From Flavobacteriales bacterium (GTDB taxonomy: Bacteria; Bacteroidota; Bacteroidia; Flavobacteriales_E; Vicingaceae): a stretch of 64,000 nt of DNA. The notes under the pieces are model-generated. The model saw only the letters and a list, made by a program, of their open reading frames with translations, was not told the origin of the DNA and searched no databases. Each line of letters opens with the position of its first letter. Positions within the stretch are counted from its first letter, which is position 1. Shown here in pieces: positions 1-7,233 of the stretch. Both the position numbers and the translations under genes were made by a program. The stretch lies in NCBI GenBank assembly GCA_026196775.1, contig JAPHUD010000012.1, forward strand, positions 1 through 64,000. Reading direction: 5' to 3'.

Positions 1-61
1 ATATCTTTCTGTGAAAAACAGAAAGGATGCCGCTTCTATCCCTCACGCAGCTAAAAAATAA
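1..61 (+). CDS. C-terminal end of a gene entering from the left (partial)
   Basis: One frame stays open from base 2 to a TAA at 59-61 and reads YLSVKNRKDAASIPHAAKK. Its codons (GCC, ATC, CAC, GCT) are richer in G+C than the intergenic DNA that follows, and a hairpin starts directly after the stop, so this is probably the end of a real gene. Eighteen or so residues are too few to name a family. Confidence 0.45.
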   Translation, partial: YLSVKNRKDAASIPHAAKK

Positions 62-90
62 GTAAAGCAGAAAAAGCTTTACCCATTTTT
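62..90 (+). terminator. Rho-independent terminator after the left-edge gene
   Basis: Perfect 7-bp arms GTAAAGC (62-68) and GCTTTAC (76-82) close a 7-base loop and are followed by a T run at 86-90. It begins at the base after the stop codon at 59-61. Confidence 0.6.
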
Positions 91-125
91 CGCTAAAAGG
101 AAAGCGGTATATAAGCGTTAAAAAT

Positions 126-257
126 TTGCTTTAAATGAACCGCAAATTTTCAACCCTTACATGAATTTTTTTAATAATTTTTTTTGCCCTTTTTAAAGAA
201 TTAATTCTTTAAAAACCTAAGACTATTTAACATAATGCAGTCCATTATAAGACATTT
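126..257. repeat. Imperfect direct repeat, copy 1
   Basis: This stretch matches 494-627 at an offset of about 368 bases. Shared blocks are GAACCGCAAATT, CTTACAT, a T-rich tract, CTTTAAAAACCTAAG and TTAACATAAT. Copy 1 contains a perfect 24-bp palindrome at 191-214 that is degraded in copy 2. No open frame runs through both copies, so this is a non-coding duplication. Confidence 0.7.
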
Positions 258-493
258 AAATATTATTTATATATTTGCAATTCAACTACTTAAAAATTAA
301 CTTTGTGAAAAATAAATCTATGAACAACAACTTCTACATCAATTGTAATTTTAATTACACCACCGTAAATCAAATTCATATAAAGAAATCTAGGTTTTAT
401 TTTATATCCTCTCTAGTGAAAAGAGTTTTAAAATTTTTCAAAAAAGATTTTTTTAAGTTAATTATTTGGATTGTATAATTTATGCCATAGCAA
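258..493. other. AT-rich spacer between repeat copies, no supported gene
   Basis: A possible -7 box TATATTTG sits at 270-277. An open frame after it (ATG at 320, stop at 478) would encode about 52 residues rich in Lys, Phe, Ile and Asn. It has no recognisable domain and its composition is what random AT-rich DNA would give. I do not call it a gene. Confidence 0.4.
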
Positions 494-627
494 TTGCTTT
501 AGCTGAACCGCAAATTACCAATGCTTACATAAGTTTGTTTTGATAATTTTTTTTTGCTCTTTTCAAAAAATATTTCTTTAAAAACCTAAGCTATATTAAC
601 ATAATACAGTCAAATAATAGGACTTTT
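494..627. repeat. Imperfect direct repeat, copy 2
   Basis: Second copy of the repeat at 126-257, roughly three quarters identical by eye. The central palindrome of copy 1 is not preserved here. The copy ends about 50 bases from the stop codon of the next gene on the minus strand. Confidence 0.7.
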
Positions 628-678
628 TTTAAAGATACTATCTGTTTTGATAAATATCTTTAATAGCGGAAAAACTAT

Positions 679-1224
679 CTAAAATTTAGATTGTTTTTTT
701 ATGAGTTTTACAACTTCACTATTACGTTTAGATAGTTTTCTCATAGATTCAATATATTCTCGTAATACAGTATGTGAATTATTATAGTCTTTATTTTCAA
801 CCATATTCATAACTTTTGATGAGTTTTCGTGTATTTCATTTGCTAATCTATCATAATCAAATCCCTCATCAAGATTGAAATAAAAATTAGCCTTGTTATA
901 TTTATCCATTATCATATCACCAAGTTCAGCTAATCTATTTTGAGACTTATCCCAATGATTATCAAATAATGTTTTATTAAAATCAGGGTTTTCTATTAAT
1001 TGTGTTGATATGTGTACAATTTTTAAAATATGGTCATTCATTGATTCAATATATTGAACACAACTCTCTCCACATTCAATTTTCTTTATATAGAAAATCT
1101 TTTTTGCCTCTAATGTAAATTCATATTTTTTATACCATATATCAAATAATTTACCTACTAGAAAACCAATTACAGCACCAAGTGCCCCAATTGGCAAATT
1201 AATTAATATTGAATTAAAGTCCAT
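679..1224 (-). CDS. Membrane-anchored hypothetical protein, 181 aa
   Basis: I do not recognise this family. Residues 7-28 form one hydrophobic, glycine-rich segment followed by Lys-Lys-Tyr, so the remaining ~150 residues should lie in the cytoplasm. That part is polar and probably helical, with many Lys, Glu and Asn and no visible catalytic motif. The gene starts at an ATG at 1224. A -7 box on the same strand at 1318-1325 would give a leader of about 90 bases. Neighbours are a phosphatase-like gene upstream on the same strand and the repeat region downstream. The A+T-rich codon use fits an accessory gene. Confidence 0.7.
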   Translation of the reverse strand: MDFNSILINLPIGALGAVIGFLVGKLFDIWYKKYEFTLEAKKIFYIKKIECGESCVQYIESMNDHILKIVHISTQLIENPDFNKTLFDNHWDKSQNRLAELGDMIMDKYNKANFYFNLDEGFDYDRLANEIHENSSKVMNMVENKDYNNSHTVLREYIESMRKLSKRNSEVVKLIKKQSKF

Positions 1225-1317
1225 AATATTTTCCTCTGATTTAGAAAATGTTTGTTACTATATTACATCCCTAATAACGTTTGTTTTTTTGTAATCCACT
1301 CTTACAATAATCTTTTT

Positions 1318-1325
1318 CAAATTTA
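1318..1325 (-). promoter_or_regulatory. -7 promoter box for the 181-aa membrane protein
   Basis: The plus strand reads CAAATTTA, i.e. TAAATTTG on the minus strand, an exact match to the Bacteroidota TAnnTTTG element, 94 bases upstream of the ATG. Confidence 0.4.
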
Positions 1326-1361
1326 CATATATTATTTAGCTTTTAAATATTACTGCCTTTA

Positions 1362-1688
1362 TTAAAATTTTACTTTCCCCTCTAATATTTTAATAAGTTC
1401 TTTATCGTTGTACTTATAAATATCTTTTATATGTAGCACTACTATCTTTTTTGAGTAATCATTTCCGAATATAGAACGGATGGCTTGTTTATGTTTAGTT
1501 TCCATAACATATATTTTATCTGCCCAACCTACTTGTTCTTTGTCAATATAATTTGTTCCTAACTGATCACAAATCTTTTTATTAATTCCAGCAGAATCAA
1601 ATTCTATTTTAGGGTATTTTATTGCAAAATAATCTTCTGCTGTTTTAGAACGGTCTTTATTGGCTGAGCAGACAAATAAAATATTCAT
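1362..1688 (-). CDS. LMW protein tyrosine phosphatase-like protein (COG4551 type)
   Basis: A short protein (108 aa) with the phosphatase P-loop near the N terminus: VCSANKDRS, with Cys7 and Arg13 in the CX5R spacing. It follows a beta strand (MNILFV), as in low-molecular-weight phosphatases. The family known as COG4551, predicted tyrosine phosphatases of about 100 residues, has the same start and length. Classical LMW phosphatases are about 150 aa and carry a DPY-type general acid loop near the C terminus, which I cannot identify here. The phosphatase call therefore rests on the P-loop alone and the substrate is unknown. ATG start at 1688. Confidence 0.7.
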   Translation of the reverse strand: MNILFVCSANKDRSKTAEDYFAIKYPKIEFDSAGINKKICDQLGTNYIDKEQVGWADKIYVMETKHKQAIRSIFGNDYSKKIVVLHIKDIYKYNDKELIKILEGKVKF

Positions 1689-1773
1689 GGATTTAATTAT
1701 TTAAGCTTTAAAGTACTGCTACAATTATACTCATTATTTTGCAAGCTCATTTTATTTGCGTAAATTAGTGCGT

Positions 1774-1908
1774 ATGAGATTATGGAGTTACATATGGACT
1801 AAGTTCAACCAAAAGTTATTGTGGAAACAACGCAGAACCTATGTGTTATTGATACTAATAGCCCTTGGAATGATAATAGCGGCTGTTGTATATTTTAAGT
1901 TATTCTAA
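1774..1908 (+). CDS. Small single-span membrane protein, 44 aa
   Basis: An ATG at 1774 opens a 44-codon frame ending in TAA at 1906-1908. The N-terminal half is basic and aromatic (MRLWSYIWTKF, then KQRR). A hydrophobic stretch LLILIALGMIIAAVVYF follows and ends two residues before the stop. This is the layout of a small inner-membrane protein with its N terminus in the cytoplasm. The stop lies 8 bases before the end of the convergent ABC transporter gene. There is no homology evidence; the strong membrane-protein character is the reason for the call. Confidence 0.5.
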   Translation: MRLWSYIWTKFNQKLLWKQRRTYVLLILIALGMIIAAVVYFKLF

Positions 1909-1916
1909 TATATCAA

Positions 1917-3653
1917 TCAAATCCTCGACTGATACGTAAACAATTCAAAATATCGTCCTTGCTTAGCAATCAATTCATCATGGTTGCCTTTTTCTCTTAT
2001 TTCACCATTTTCAATAACTAAAATCTGGTCGGCTTTTCGGATAGTGCTTAATCGGTGAGCAATTACAAAAGTAGTTCTGCCTTGCATAAGGTTACTTAAA
2101 CTTTCTTGTATTAAGGCTTCGCTTTCGGTATCTAAGTTAGAGGTAGCTTCATCTAAAATTAATATTTTAGGATCTGCTAATACTGCTCTGGCAATGGCTA
2201 TACGTTGTCGTTGCCCTCCAGAAAGTTTAACACCTCTCTCTCCTATTACGGTTTCTAAGCCTTTTTCAAACCTGTCGGTAAATTCATTTACATAAGCTGC
2301 TTTTACTGCTGCTTGAATGTCTGCTTCAGTAGCTTTTGGTCTTGGAAAAATAATGTTTTCTCTAATTGTTCCTTCAAACAAAAAATCATCTTGCAACACT
2401 ACTCCTAAATGTTTTCGGTAACTGTTCAAGGTAACTTTTGATAAGTCGTTGCCATCTATGGTTATTTTACCCGAATCAGGGATTAAAAATGAAGAAACCA
2501 AACTGGCAATAGTACTTTTTCCTGAGCCTGAAGAGCCTACCAAAGCTGTAACTGTACCTTGTGGTGCATTAATATTAATGTTGTGAATTACTTCTTTGTT
2601 TTCTTCATAGGCAAAAGAAACATTTTCAAAAGCAATATCTCCGTTTACAGCTTCTAGTTCTATTATTCGCTCTTCTGTATCGTGTTCCGATTCCATATTC
2701 ATTATTTCTTCTGTTCGGTCTAGTCCAGCAAAACCTTCTGTTAGCTGACTACCAATATTGCTCATTTGCACTATGGGAGCTATCATAAAACCTAAATAAA
2801 GTGTAAAAGCTAGGAAGTCTCCAAAAGTTAACTGGTCATGCATAATCATATAACCTCCAATACCCATAATACCTGTGGAAGCAAGTCCTAATAAAAAAGT
2901 AGCCGAACTAGTAATTAATGCAGTAGAAGTAAGACTTTTTTTGATGTTTAAGAACAACTTTTCTACACCTGTTTCAAAACTTTTAATTTCTTGCTGCTCG
3001 GCATTAAAACCTTTTACTACTCTAACTCCATTTAAAGTTTCTGTTAAACGTCCTGTTACTTCTGCATTAATTTTTCCTCGCTCTCTAAATATTGGACGAA
3101 TAAATCCAAAGGCTTTCATGGCTACAAATCCGAATATAGCAACAGGAACAAGTACATAGGCGGTCATCATTGGGCTAATTTTTATTAATAGTATTAAAGA
3201 AATAACCGCTGTTAGCATCCCTCCTACTAACTGAACTAAACCTGTCCCTACTATATTTCTTACACCTTCTACATCTGTCATAATTCTGGAAACCAACTCT
3301 CCCGATTTACTATTATCGAAAAAACTAACGGGCAGGCTCAATATTTTTTGTTGCACTTTTACACGCAATTGAGCAATTAAATGCTGTGCTTCCACACTCA
3401 ATAGTTTTGTTAACAAAAACGAAGTAACGGCTTGGACCAAAATTGCTCCGGCAACAACAAGAATTATTGTGTATAGTTTATCAAAATCTTTATTAACAAT
3501 AACATCATCAATTAAGTACTTAGAAGCTCCAGGAAGAATTAAACTTGCTAAACGGCTAATTACAATAAGGATTAACCCCACAAAAAGTAATTTTTTTCTT
3601 GGCCAAATAATGGTTTTAAATACGCTACCTATGGATACTTTTGTTTTGCTCAT
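1917..3653 (-). CDS. ABC exporter, MsbA-like fused permease/ATPase
   Basis: A half-transporter of 578 aa, the usual length for MsbA/type IV ABC exporters. Residues ~1-320 form the six-helix membrane domain, with the coupling region FFDNSKSGELVSRIMTDVE near residue 111. Residues ~335-578 are the ATPase: Walker A GSSGSGKST (~374), signature LSGGQRQR (~479), Walker B ILILDEATS (~497) and the H-loop AHRLST. It probably works as an inner-membrane homodimer that flips a lipid, lipid A core or drug outward; substrate cannot be read from sequence. Single gene, ATG at 3653, convergent with the 44-aa gene. Confidence 0.9.
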   Translation of the reverse strand: MSKTKVSIGSVFKTIIWPRKKLLFVGLILIVISRLASLILPGASKYLIDDVIVNKDFDKLYTIILVVAGAILVQAVTSFLLTKLLSVEAQHLIAQLRVKVQQKILSLPVSFFDNSKSGELVSRIMTDVEGVRNIVGTGLVQLVGGMLTAVISLILLIKISPMMTAYVLVPVAIFGFVAMKAFGFIRPIFRERGKINAEVTGRLTETLNGVRVVKGFNAEQQEIKSFETGVEKLFLNIKKSLTSTALITSSATFLLGLASTGIMGIGGYMIMHDQLTFGDFLAFTLYLGFMIAPIVQMSNIGSQLTEGFAGLDRTEEIMNMESEHDTEERIIELEAVNGDIAFENVSFAYEENKEVIHNININAPQGTVTALVGSSGSGKSTIASLVSSFLIPDSGKITIDGNDLSKVTLNSYRKHLGVVLQDDFLFEGTIRENIIFPRPKATEADIQAAVKAAYVNEFTDRFEKGLETVIGERGVKLSGGQRQRIAIARAVLADPKILILDEATSNLDTESEALIQESLSNLMQGRTTFVIAHRLSTIRKADQILVIENGEIREKGNHDELIAKQGRYFELFTYQSRI

Positions 3654-3785
3654 AATGTGGATGAAAATGAGTAGTAAAATTACTTTTAATCAATGAAGTT
3701 GTTCAACTATATGGAAAAGATTTCCAACAATTTTCTGGGTTTCTAGAAAATTTTGAGAATAACGTTTATTGTAATATTCGGATTC

Positions 3786-4235
3786 TTACACCTTCTTCAC
3801 TCGAACAGCATTCAGTCCTTTTTGACCTTGTTCTAGTTCAAAAGTTACTTTATCATTTTCGCCAATTTCATCAATTAATCCGCTAACATGAACAAAATAT
3901 TTTTCTTGATTATCGGTATCTAAAATAAATCCATATCCTTTAGAGCTATCAAAGAAAGAAACTTTTCCTTTTCTGTTTGGATTAAATTCTTCATCTACTC
4001 TTTTAGAAACGCCTAATTCAATGTTTTCGGCTTTAATAACTTTCTTTTTCTTGTTGGGGTCTGGTGGAGTATCGGTAATCATCCCGTTTTCGTCAACATA
4101 AGCAATCATGCTATCTAAATCACCATCAGTAGCATTGGCTTTACGTTCTTCTTTTTTGGCTAATTTGTCTTGACGTTTTTTTAATCTTTTTTTCTCTTTT
4201 TCTTTTTTGTTGTAGGTTTGTTGCGATTTTGCCAT
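3786..4235 (-). CDS. Cold-shock domain protein with basic N-terminal extension
   Basis: The last ~65 of 149 residues are a cold-shock domain: GKVSFFDSSKGYGFI holds the RNP1-like KGYGF and KYFVHVSGL holds the RNP2-like FVHV. The family binds single-stranded RNA/DNA and acts as an RNA chaperone. The first ~35 residues are extremely Lys/Glu/Arg-rich (a charged helix), followed by an acidic DPNKKKKV linker. Canonical CspA proteins are ~70 aa; this extended form is common in Bacteroidota. The leader contains a hairpin at 4258-4281 and a -7 box at 4303-4310. Confidence 0.88.
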   Translation of the reverse strand: MAKSQQTYNKKEKEKKRLKKRQDKLAKKEERKANATDGDLDSMIAYVDENGMITDTPPDPNKKKKVIKAENIELGVSKRVDEEFNPNRKGKVSFFDSSKGYGFILDTDNQEKYFVHVSGLIDEIGENDKVTFELEQGQKGLNAVRVKKV

Positions 4236-4257
4236 TGTATAATTTAGTTGTTAATAC

Positions 4258-4281
4258 ACATACAATCTGAGTGTTGTATGT
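4258..4281 (-). promoter_or_regulatory. Stem-loop in the cold-shock gene 5' leader
   Basis: Perfect 8-bp arms ACATACAA (4258-4265) and TTGTATGT (4274-4281) with an 8-base loop lie between the predicted transcription start (~4297) and the ATG at 4235. The AT-rich stem would melt easily and sits about 25 bases before the start codon. Confidence 0.5.
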
Positions 4282-4302
4282 AGTTTTAAGCTTTTCAGGC
4301 TG

Positions 4303-4310
4303 CAAAGGTA
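4303..4310 (-). promoter_or_regulatory. -7 promoter box of the cold-shock gene
   Basis: CAAAGGTA on the plus strand is TACCTTTG on the minus strand, an exact TAnnTTTG match. It predicts a leader of about 60 bases. Confidence 0.55.
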
Positions 4311-4379
4311 GGCTTTTTATATGCTGTATTTGTAATTAGCTTAGCTTTTATTGGTGTTAATCGAAAAAATAAAATGGAG

Positions 4380-5171
4380 TTAATTTTTTTCTAATTTTTG
4401 TACTCTGTCTTTTAGATTTTTAAGTTCTATACCAACACTTCGCATTAAGTTAAGAATATTGGCAGGGTTAATTTCATCTTCTTCATACTGTCCAATACAC
4501 AAATTAAGTTTGAATTGCCATATTTCTAATACTTCGGATAAATGTAAGATGTAAGACTCATACATTTTGTTATCGGAAGATAGAACTAATAGCCCCTCCT
4601 CTATTCTATCTGTAAAAACACGCTTATAAACCAATCCATCATTTTTTGTAAGGATAATATAACAATAACTGTTTTTTACTTGGTGAGGCCCTTCTAAATA
4701 TTCTCCCACTACTACATCACCATCTTTTACCCACGGATGCATAGAATCTCCTTTAATAGGAAAAGCCCTGTGTTTTCCTGTTGGTAAAAAGTTTAAACTC
4801 ATAATAGGCAAATCTGCAATGTATTCGGTATCGGTATAACCTTGTAAATAACCTGCCGAAGCTTCTTTGGTAACCACTTCAATTACATCATTATTGTTGG
4901 CATCTACTTTTATAGGAAATAAAATACGCTGATTGCCAATATCCATAAAAGTATCTTCTTGAGCTAAGGTTAAATCGTTTTTTACCAATGCATCTATTGG
5001 AATTTTAAAAAATTCAGATAAAACAATAAGTGTTTCTATTGGCGGAACAGATCTACCTTCTTCATAAGAACCAATTCTAGATTTAGTAACATTTATTGCC
5101 TGAGCAAACTGCTCTTGAGTCAAGCCTTTTAACATTCGTAAATGCTTGATATTTTTTGATATTTTTGTCAT
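4380..5171 (-). CDS. XRE-family repressor with S24/LexA-like C-terminal domain
   Basis: A 263-aa regulator. Residues ~7-62 are an XRE helix-turn-helix (GLTQEQFAQAINVTKSRIGS). The C-terminal half is an S24/LexA-like domain with GDSM at 141-144 and VYKRVF at 181-186, giving a Ser143/Lys183 dyad as in LexA and CI. An Ala-Gly pair (A106-G107, in EASAGYLQGY) lies 37 residues before the serine, close to the LexA cleavage-site spacing. Known relatives repress DNA and self-cleave after RecA activation. Here self-cleavage is inferred. The gene diverges from a radical SAM gene, and a symmetrical 11-bp dyad between them covers both promoters. Confidence 0.88.
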   Translation of the reverse strand: MTKISKNIKHLRMLKGLTQEQFAQAINVTKSRIGSYEEGRSVPPIETLIVLSEFFKIPIDALVKNDLTLAQEDTFMDIGNQRILFPIKVDANNNDVIEVVTKEASAGYLQGYTDTEYIADLPIMSLNFLPTGKHRAFPIKGDSMHPWVKDGDVVVGEYLEGPHQVKNSYCYIILTKNDGLVYKRVFTDRIEEGLLVLSSDNKMYESYILHLSEVLEIWQFKLNLCIGQYEEDEINPANILNLMRSVGIELKNLKDRVQKLEKN

Positions 5172-5174
5172 AAC

Positions 5175-5219
5175 TACAAATATAAGTCAAATAATCTACA
5201 TATTATAGTTATATTTGTA
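5175..5219. promoter_or_regulatory. Divergent promoters inside an 11-bp inverted repeat (candidate operator)
   Basis: TACAAATATAA (5175-5185) and TTATATTTGTA (5209-5219) are exact reverse complements. Each arm holds a TATATTTG -7 box: minus strand at 5177-5184 for the repressor, plus strand at 5210-5217 for the radical SAM gene. The minus-strand box ends about 6 bases before the repressor ATG, implying a nearly leaderless mRNA. The symmetry may be only two back-to-back promoters, but a dimeric repressor could use it. Confidence 0.55.
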
Positions 5220-5234
5220 AAATAATTTAAAACC

Positions 5235-6272
5235 ATGAAAGGCAGAGGAAGTCAAATACAGGTAAACAACAAATTTGCTAAAACCGCTTATGTAAACGAA
5301 CATATAGAAGGTATTGATGTGCCTTTTTTGGAAGATATTAAAACCGAATACATTGCAGAATTTCCTAAAAAGATAGTCAACAAAGTGTATAGCCCTACTG
5401 TACCGTTTGTCTATTCTATGAACCCCTACCAAGGCTGTGAGCATGGTTGTGTTTATTGTTATGCCAGGGAAAGTCACCAATATTGGGGGTATGGAGCAGG
5501 ATTAGATTTTGAACGTAAAATTATTTATAAACCTGATGCTCCCAAACTGTTAGAAAAACAGTTTAACACTAAAGGTTGGAAAGTTAGCCCTATTATGTTG
5601 TCGGGGAATACCGATTGTTACCAACCTATAGAGAGAAAGCTAAAAATTACAAGAGAAATATTAAAGGTATGTTTAAAATATAAACATCCGGTAAGTATCA
5701 TCACTAAAAATGCCTTGATACAAAGAGATATTGATTTATTGATTCCTTTAGCAAAATTAAATTTAGTTCATGTAAGCTTAAGCATTACTTCATTCGATAA
5801 TAAATTAAGAGGTTTATTAGAACCAAGAACAGCCTCTGTACAAAAGAAACTAGAAACATTGGAGTTATTATCTGCCAATAATATTCCTGTAAATGTGATG
5901 GTAGCTCCTATAATTCCTGGATTAAACAGTCATGAAATTCCCAATATTGTTAAAAAAGTTGCTGAATCGGGCGCTTTATCTGTTGGTTACACTACGGTTA
6001 GGTTAAATGGAGAAATTGCTGAAATTTTTGAAGATTGGCTACGCAAAACCTATCCCGACAGAGCTGACAAAGTGTTGAATCAGATAAAAGAAATAAATAA
6101 TGGTAGTTTAGAAAGTAAAGGGAAAAACAGATTAAAACTGCACGGAGAAACAGCAGTAATGATAAAAAGTATGTTTGATGTAGCTAGAAAAAAATACTTA
6201 AAAGACAAAGTATGGCCAGCTTATGATTTAACGGCTTTTAGTCGACCAACTAGTCAACTGAGTTTGTTTTAA
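5235..6272 (+). CDS. PA0069/SplB-like radical SAM protein
   Basis: A 345-aa radical SAM enzyme with the cluster-binding motif C68-x3-C72-x2-C75 in QGCEHGCVYCYARESH. The surrounding text (NPYQGCEHGC, SGNTDCYQPIE, ITKNALIQRD) matches the PA0069/Rv2578c family, grouped with spore photoproduct lyase in COG1533. SPL repairs thymine dimers, but this family has no proven reaction that I know of. It diverges from an S24-type repressor over a shared promoter region. ATG at 5235 lies 17 bases after its -7 box. Its 3' end overlaps the convergent DUF4249 gene by 4 bp. Confidence 0.88.
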   Translation: MKGRGSQIQVNNKFAKTAYVNEHIEGIDVPFLEDIKTEYIAEFPKKIVNKVYSPTVPFVYSMNPYQGCEHGCVYCYARESHQYWGYGAGLDFERKIIYKPDAPKLLEKQFNTKGWKVSPIMLSGNTDCYQPIERKLKITREILKVCLKYKHPVSIITKNALIQRDIDLLIPLAKLNLVHVSLSITSFDNKLRGLLEPRTASVQKKLETLELLSANNIPVNVMVAPIIPGLNSHEIPNIVKKVAESGALSVGYTTVRLNGEIAEIFEDWLRKTYPDRADKVLNQIKEINNGSLESKGKNRLKLHGETAVMIKSMFDVARKKYLKDKVWPAYDLTAFSRPTSQLSLF

Positions 6273-7222
6273 TCCACTAAAATAAGCGTATCATAAGTTA
6301 CTCCATAACCACCCCATACACCTAAACCACCACCTTCAATATTAGTGGTTACAGTAGTTGGTGCCGAAAAAGGATTTCCAGAACTCATGGCTGCAGCTTC
6401 AAAACTTTCCCAAAATTTAAAATGATAATAATCTATGGTGCAAAATTTTATTACAACTGTATCACCTTGCTGGTAGTAAAAAGATGTTTCAGCTAAATCA
6501 TCAGGTGCTTGAGAACCGGGTTCTTTTCCTCTACCAAAATTTGCTTCAAAAGTAAGTCCATTAAAAAATTGGTCATCAAAGGCAGAACCAAAAATAGGTA
6601 TAAATCGACTGTCCTTTCCAAGTCTTTTAGTGTAAAGTCTGTAAGCGTTTCCTAATTGTGGTGGGTCTGAAAGTTCAAACCAAATATACCCGAAATTACT
6701 GTAGCCAGGTTGATCTTTATACCAATAACTATTCATAAAAACCAACGGAGGAATCTGAGTGGTTGATGTAAGGACTTCATCACCAGTAGAAATGTATAGG
6801 GAATACGTTTTACCTACTTCACCAAAAATGGTAGAATCTAATGTAGTATAAAGACAAAAGCCAAAGGTTTGTAAACTGCTTAGCGAAACCCCTATTAACT
6901 CTGCTACAGCAGGTAAAAGCGAATCAGGTAATTGGTTGGTACAAATTTCTGTAAGTTGCACCGTATTAGTTCCGTTAGAAACCGTTACTAATGCATCACT
7001 TACAAATAAAGTTTGCAAAGAGTTAATGTCTGTTGGTTCAAAATAAGGAGATGTTTTGGTTAAAATAACAAAAGGAGGTCTACCCTGCTCTATGTTTCCC
7101 TCAACAACCAATTTGGTTTGAGCATCAGGCAAATCAATTTCTATTTCTTTTTCACAAGAAACCAATGCCATTGCTAGCATAAGCAGCAATAAAACGGGGT
7201 TAATATGGTTTAATTTGTTCAT
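6269..7222 (-). CDS. DUF4249 lipoprotein, partner of the TonB-dependent receptor
   Basis: A 317-aa exported protein with a signal peptide and lipobox ending at Cys23 (LVSCEKEIEIDLPD). The mature start KLVVEGNIEQGRPPFVILT is typical of DUF4249, a beta-rich surface lipoprotein family usually encoded directly after a TonB-dependent receptor in Bacteroidota. It follows the receptor gene by 11 bases, so the two should be one transcript. It probably sits at the outer membrane and assists uptake. The ligand is unknown. Confidence 0.82.
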   Translation of the reverse strand: MNKLNHINPVLLLLMLAMALVSCEKEIEIDLPDAQTKLVVEGNIEQGRPPFVILTKTSPYFEPTDINSLQTLFVSDALVTVSNGTNTVQLTEICTNQLPDSLLPAVAELIGVSLSSLQTFGFCLYTTLDSTIFGEVGKTYSLYISTGDEVLTSTTQIPPLVFMNSYWYKDQPGYSNFGYIWFELSDPPQLGNAYRLYTKRLGKDSRFIPIFGSAFDDQFFNGLTFEANFGRGKEPGSQAPDDLAETSFYYQQGDTVVIKFCTIDYYHFKFWESFEAAAMSSGNPFSAPTTVTTNIEGGGLGVWGGYGVTYDTLILVD

Positions 7223-7233
7223 AATAATTGGTT

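Noticed and set aside
275-478. Open frame of up to 67 codons between the repeat copies
   Set aside because: Its first codon is a TTG inside a TATATTTG promoter box and its composition is that of random AT-rich DNA. Not called as a gene.
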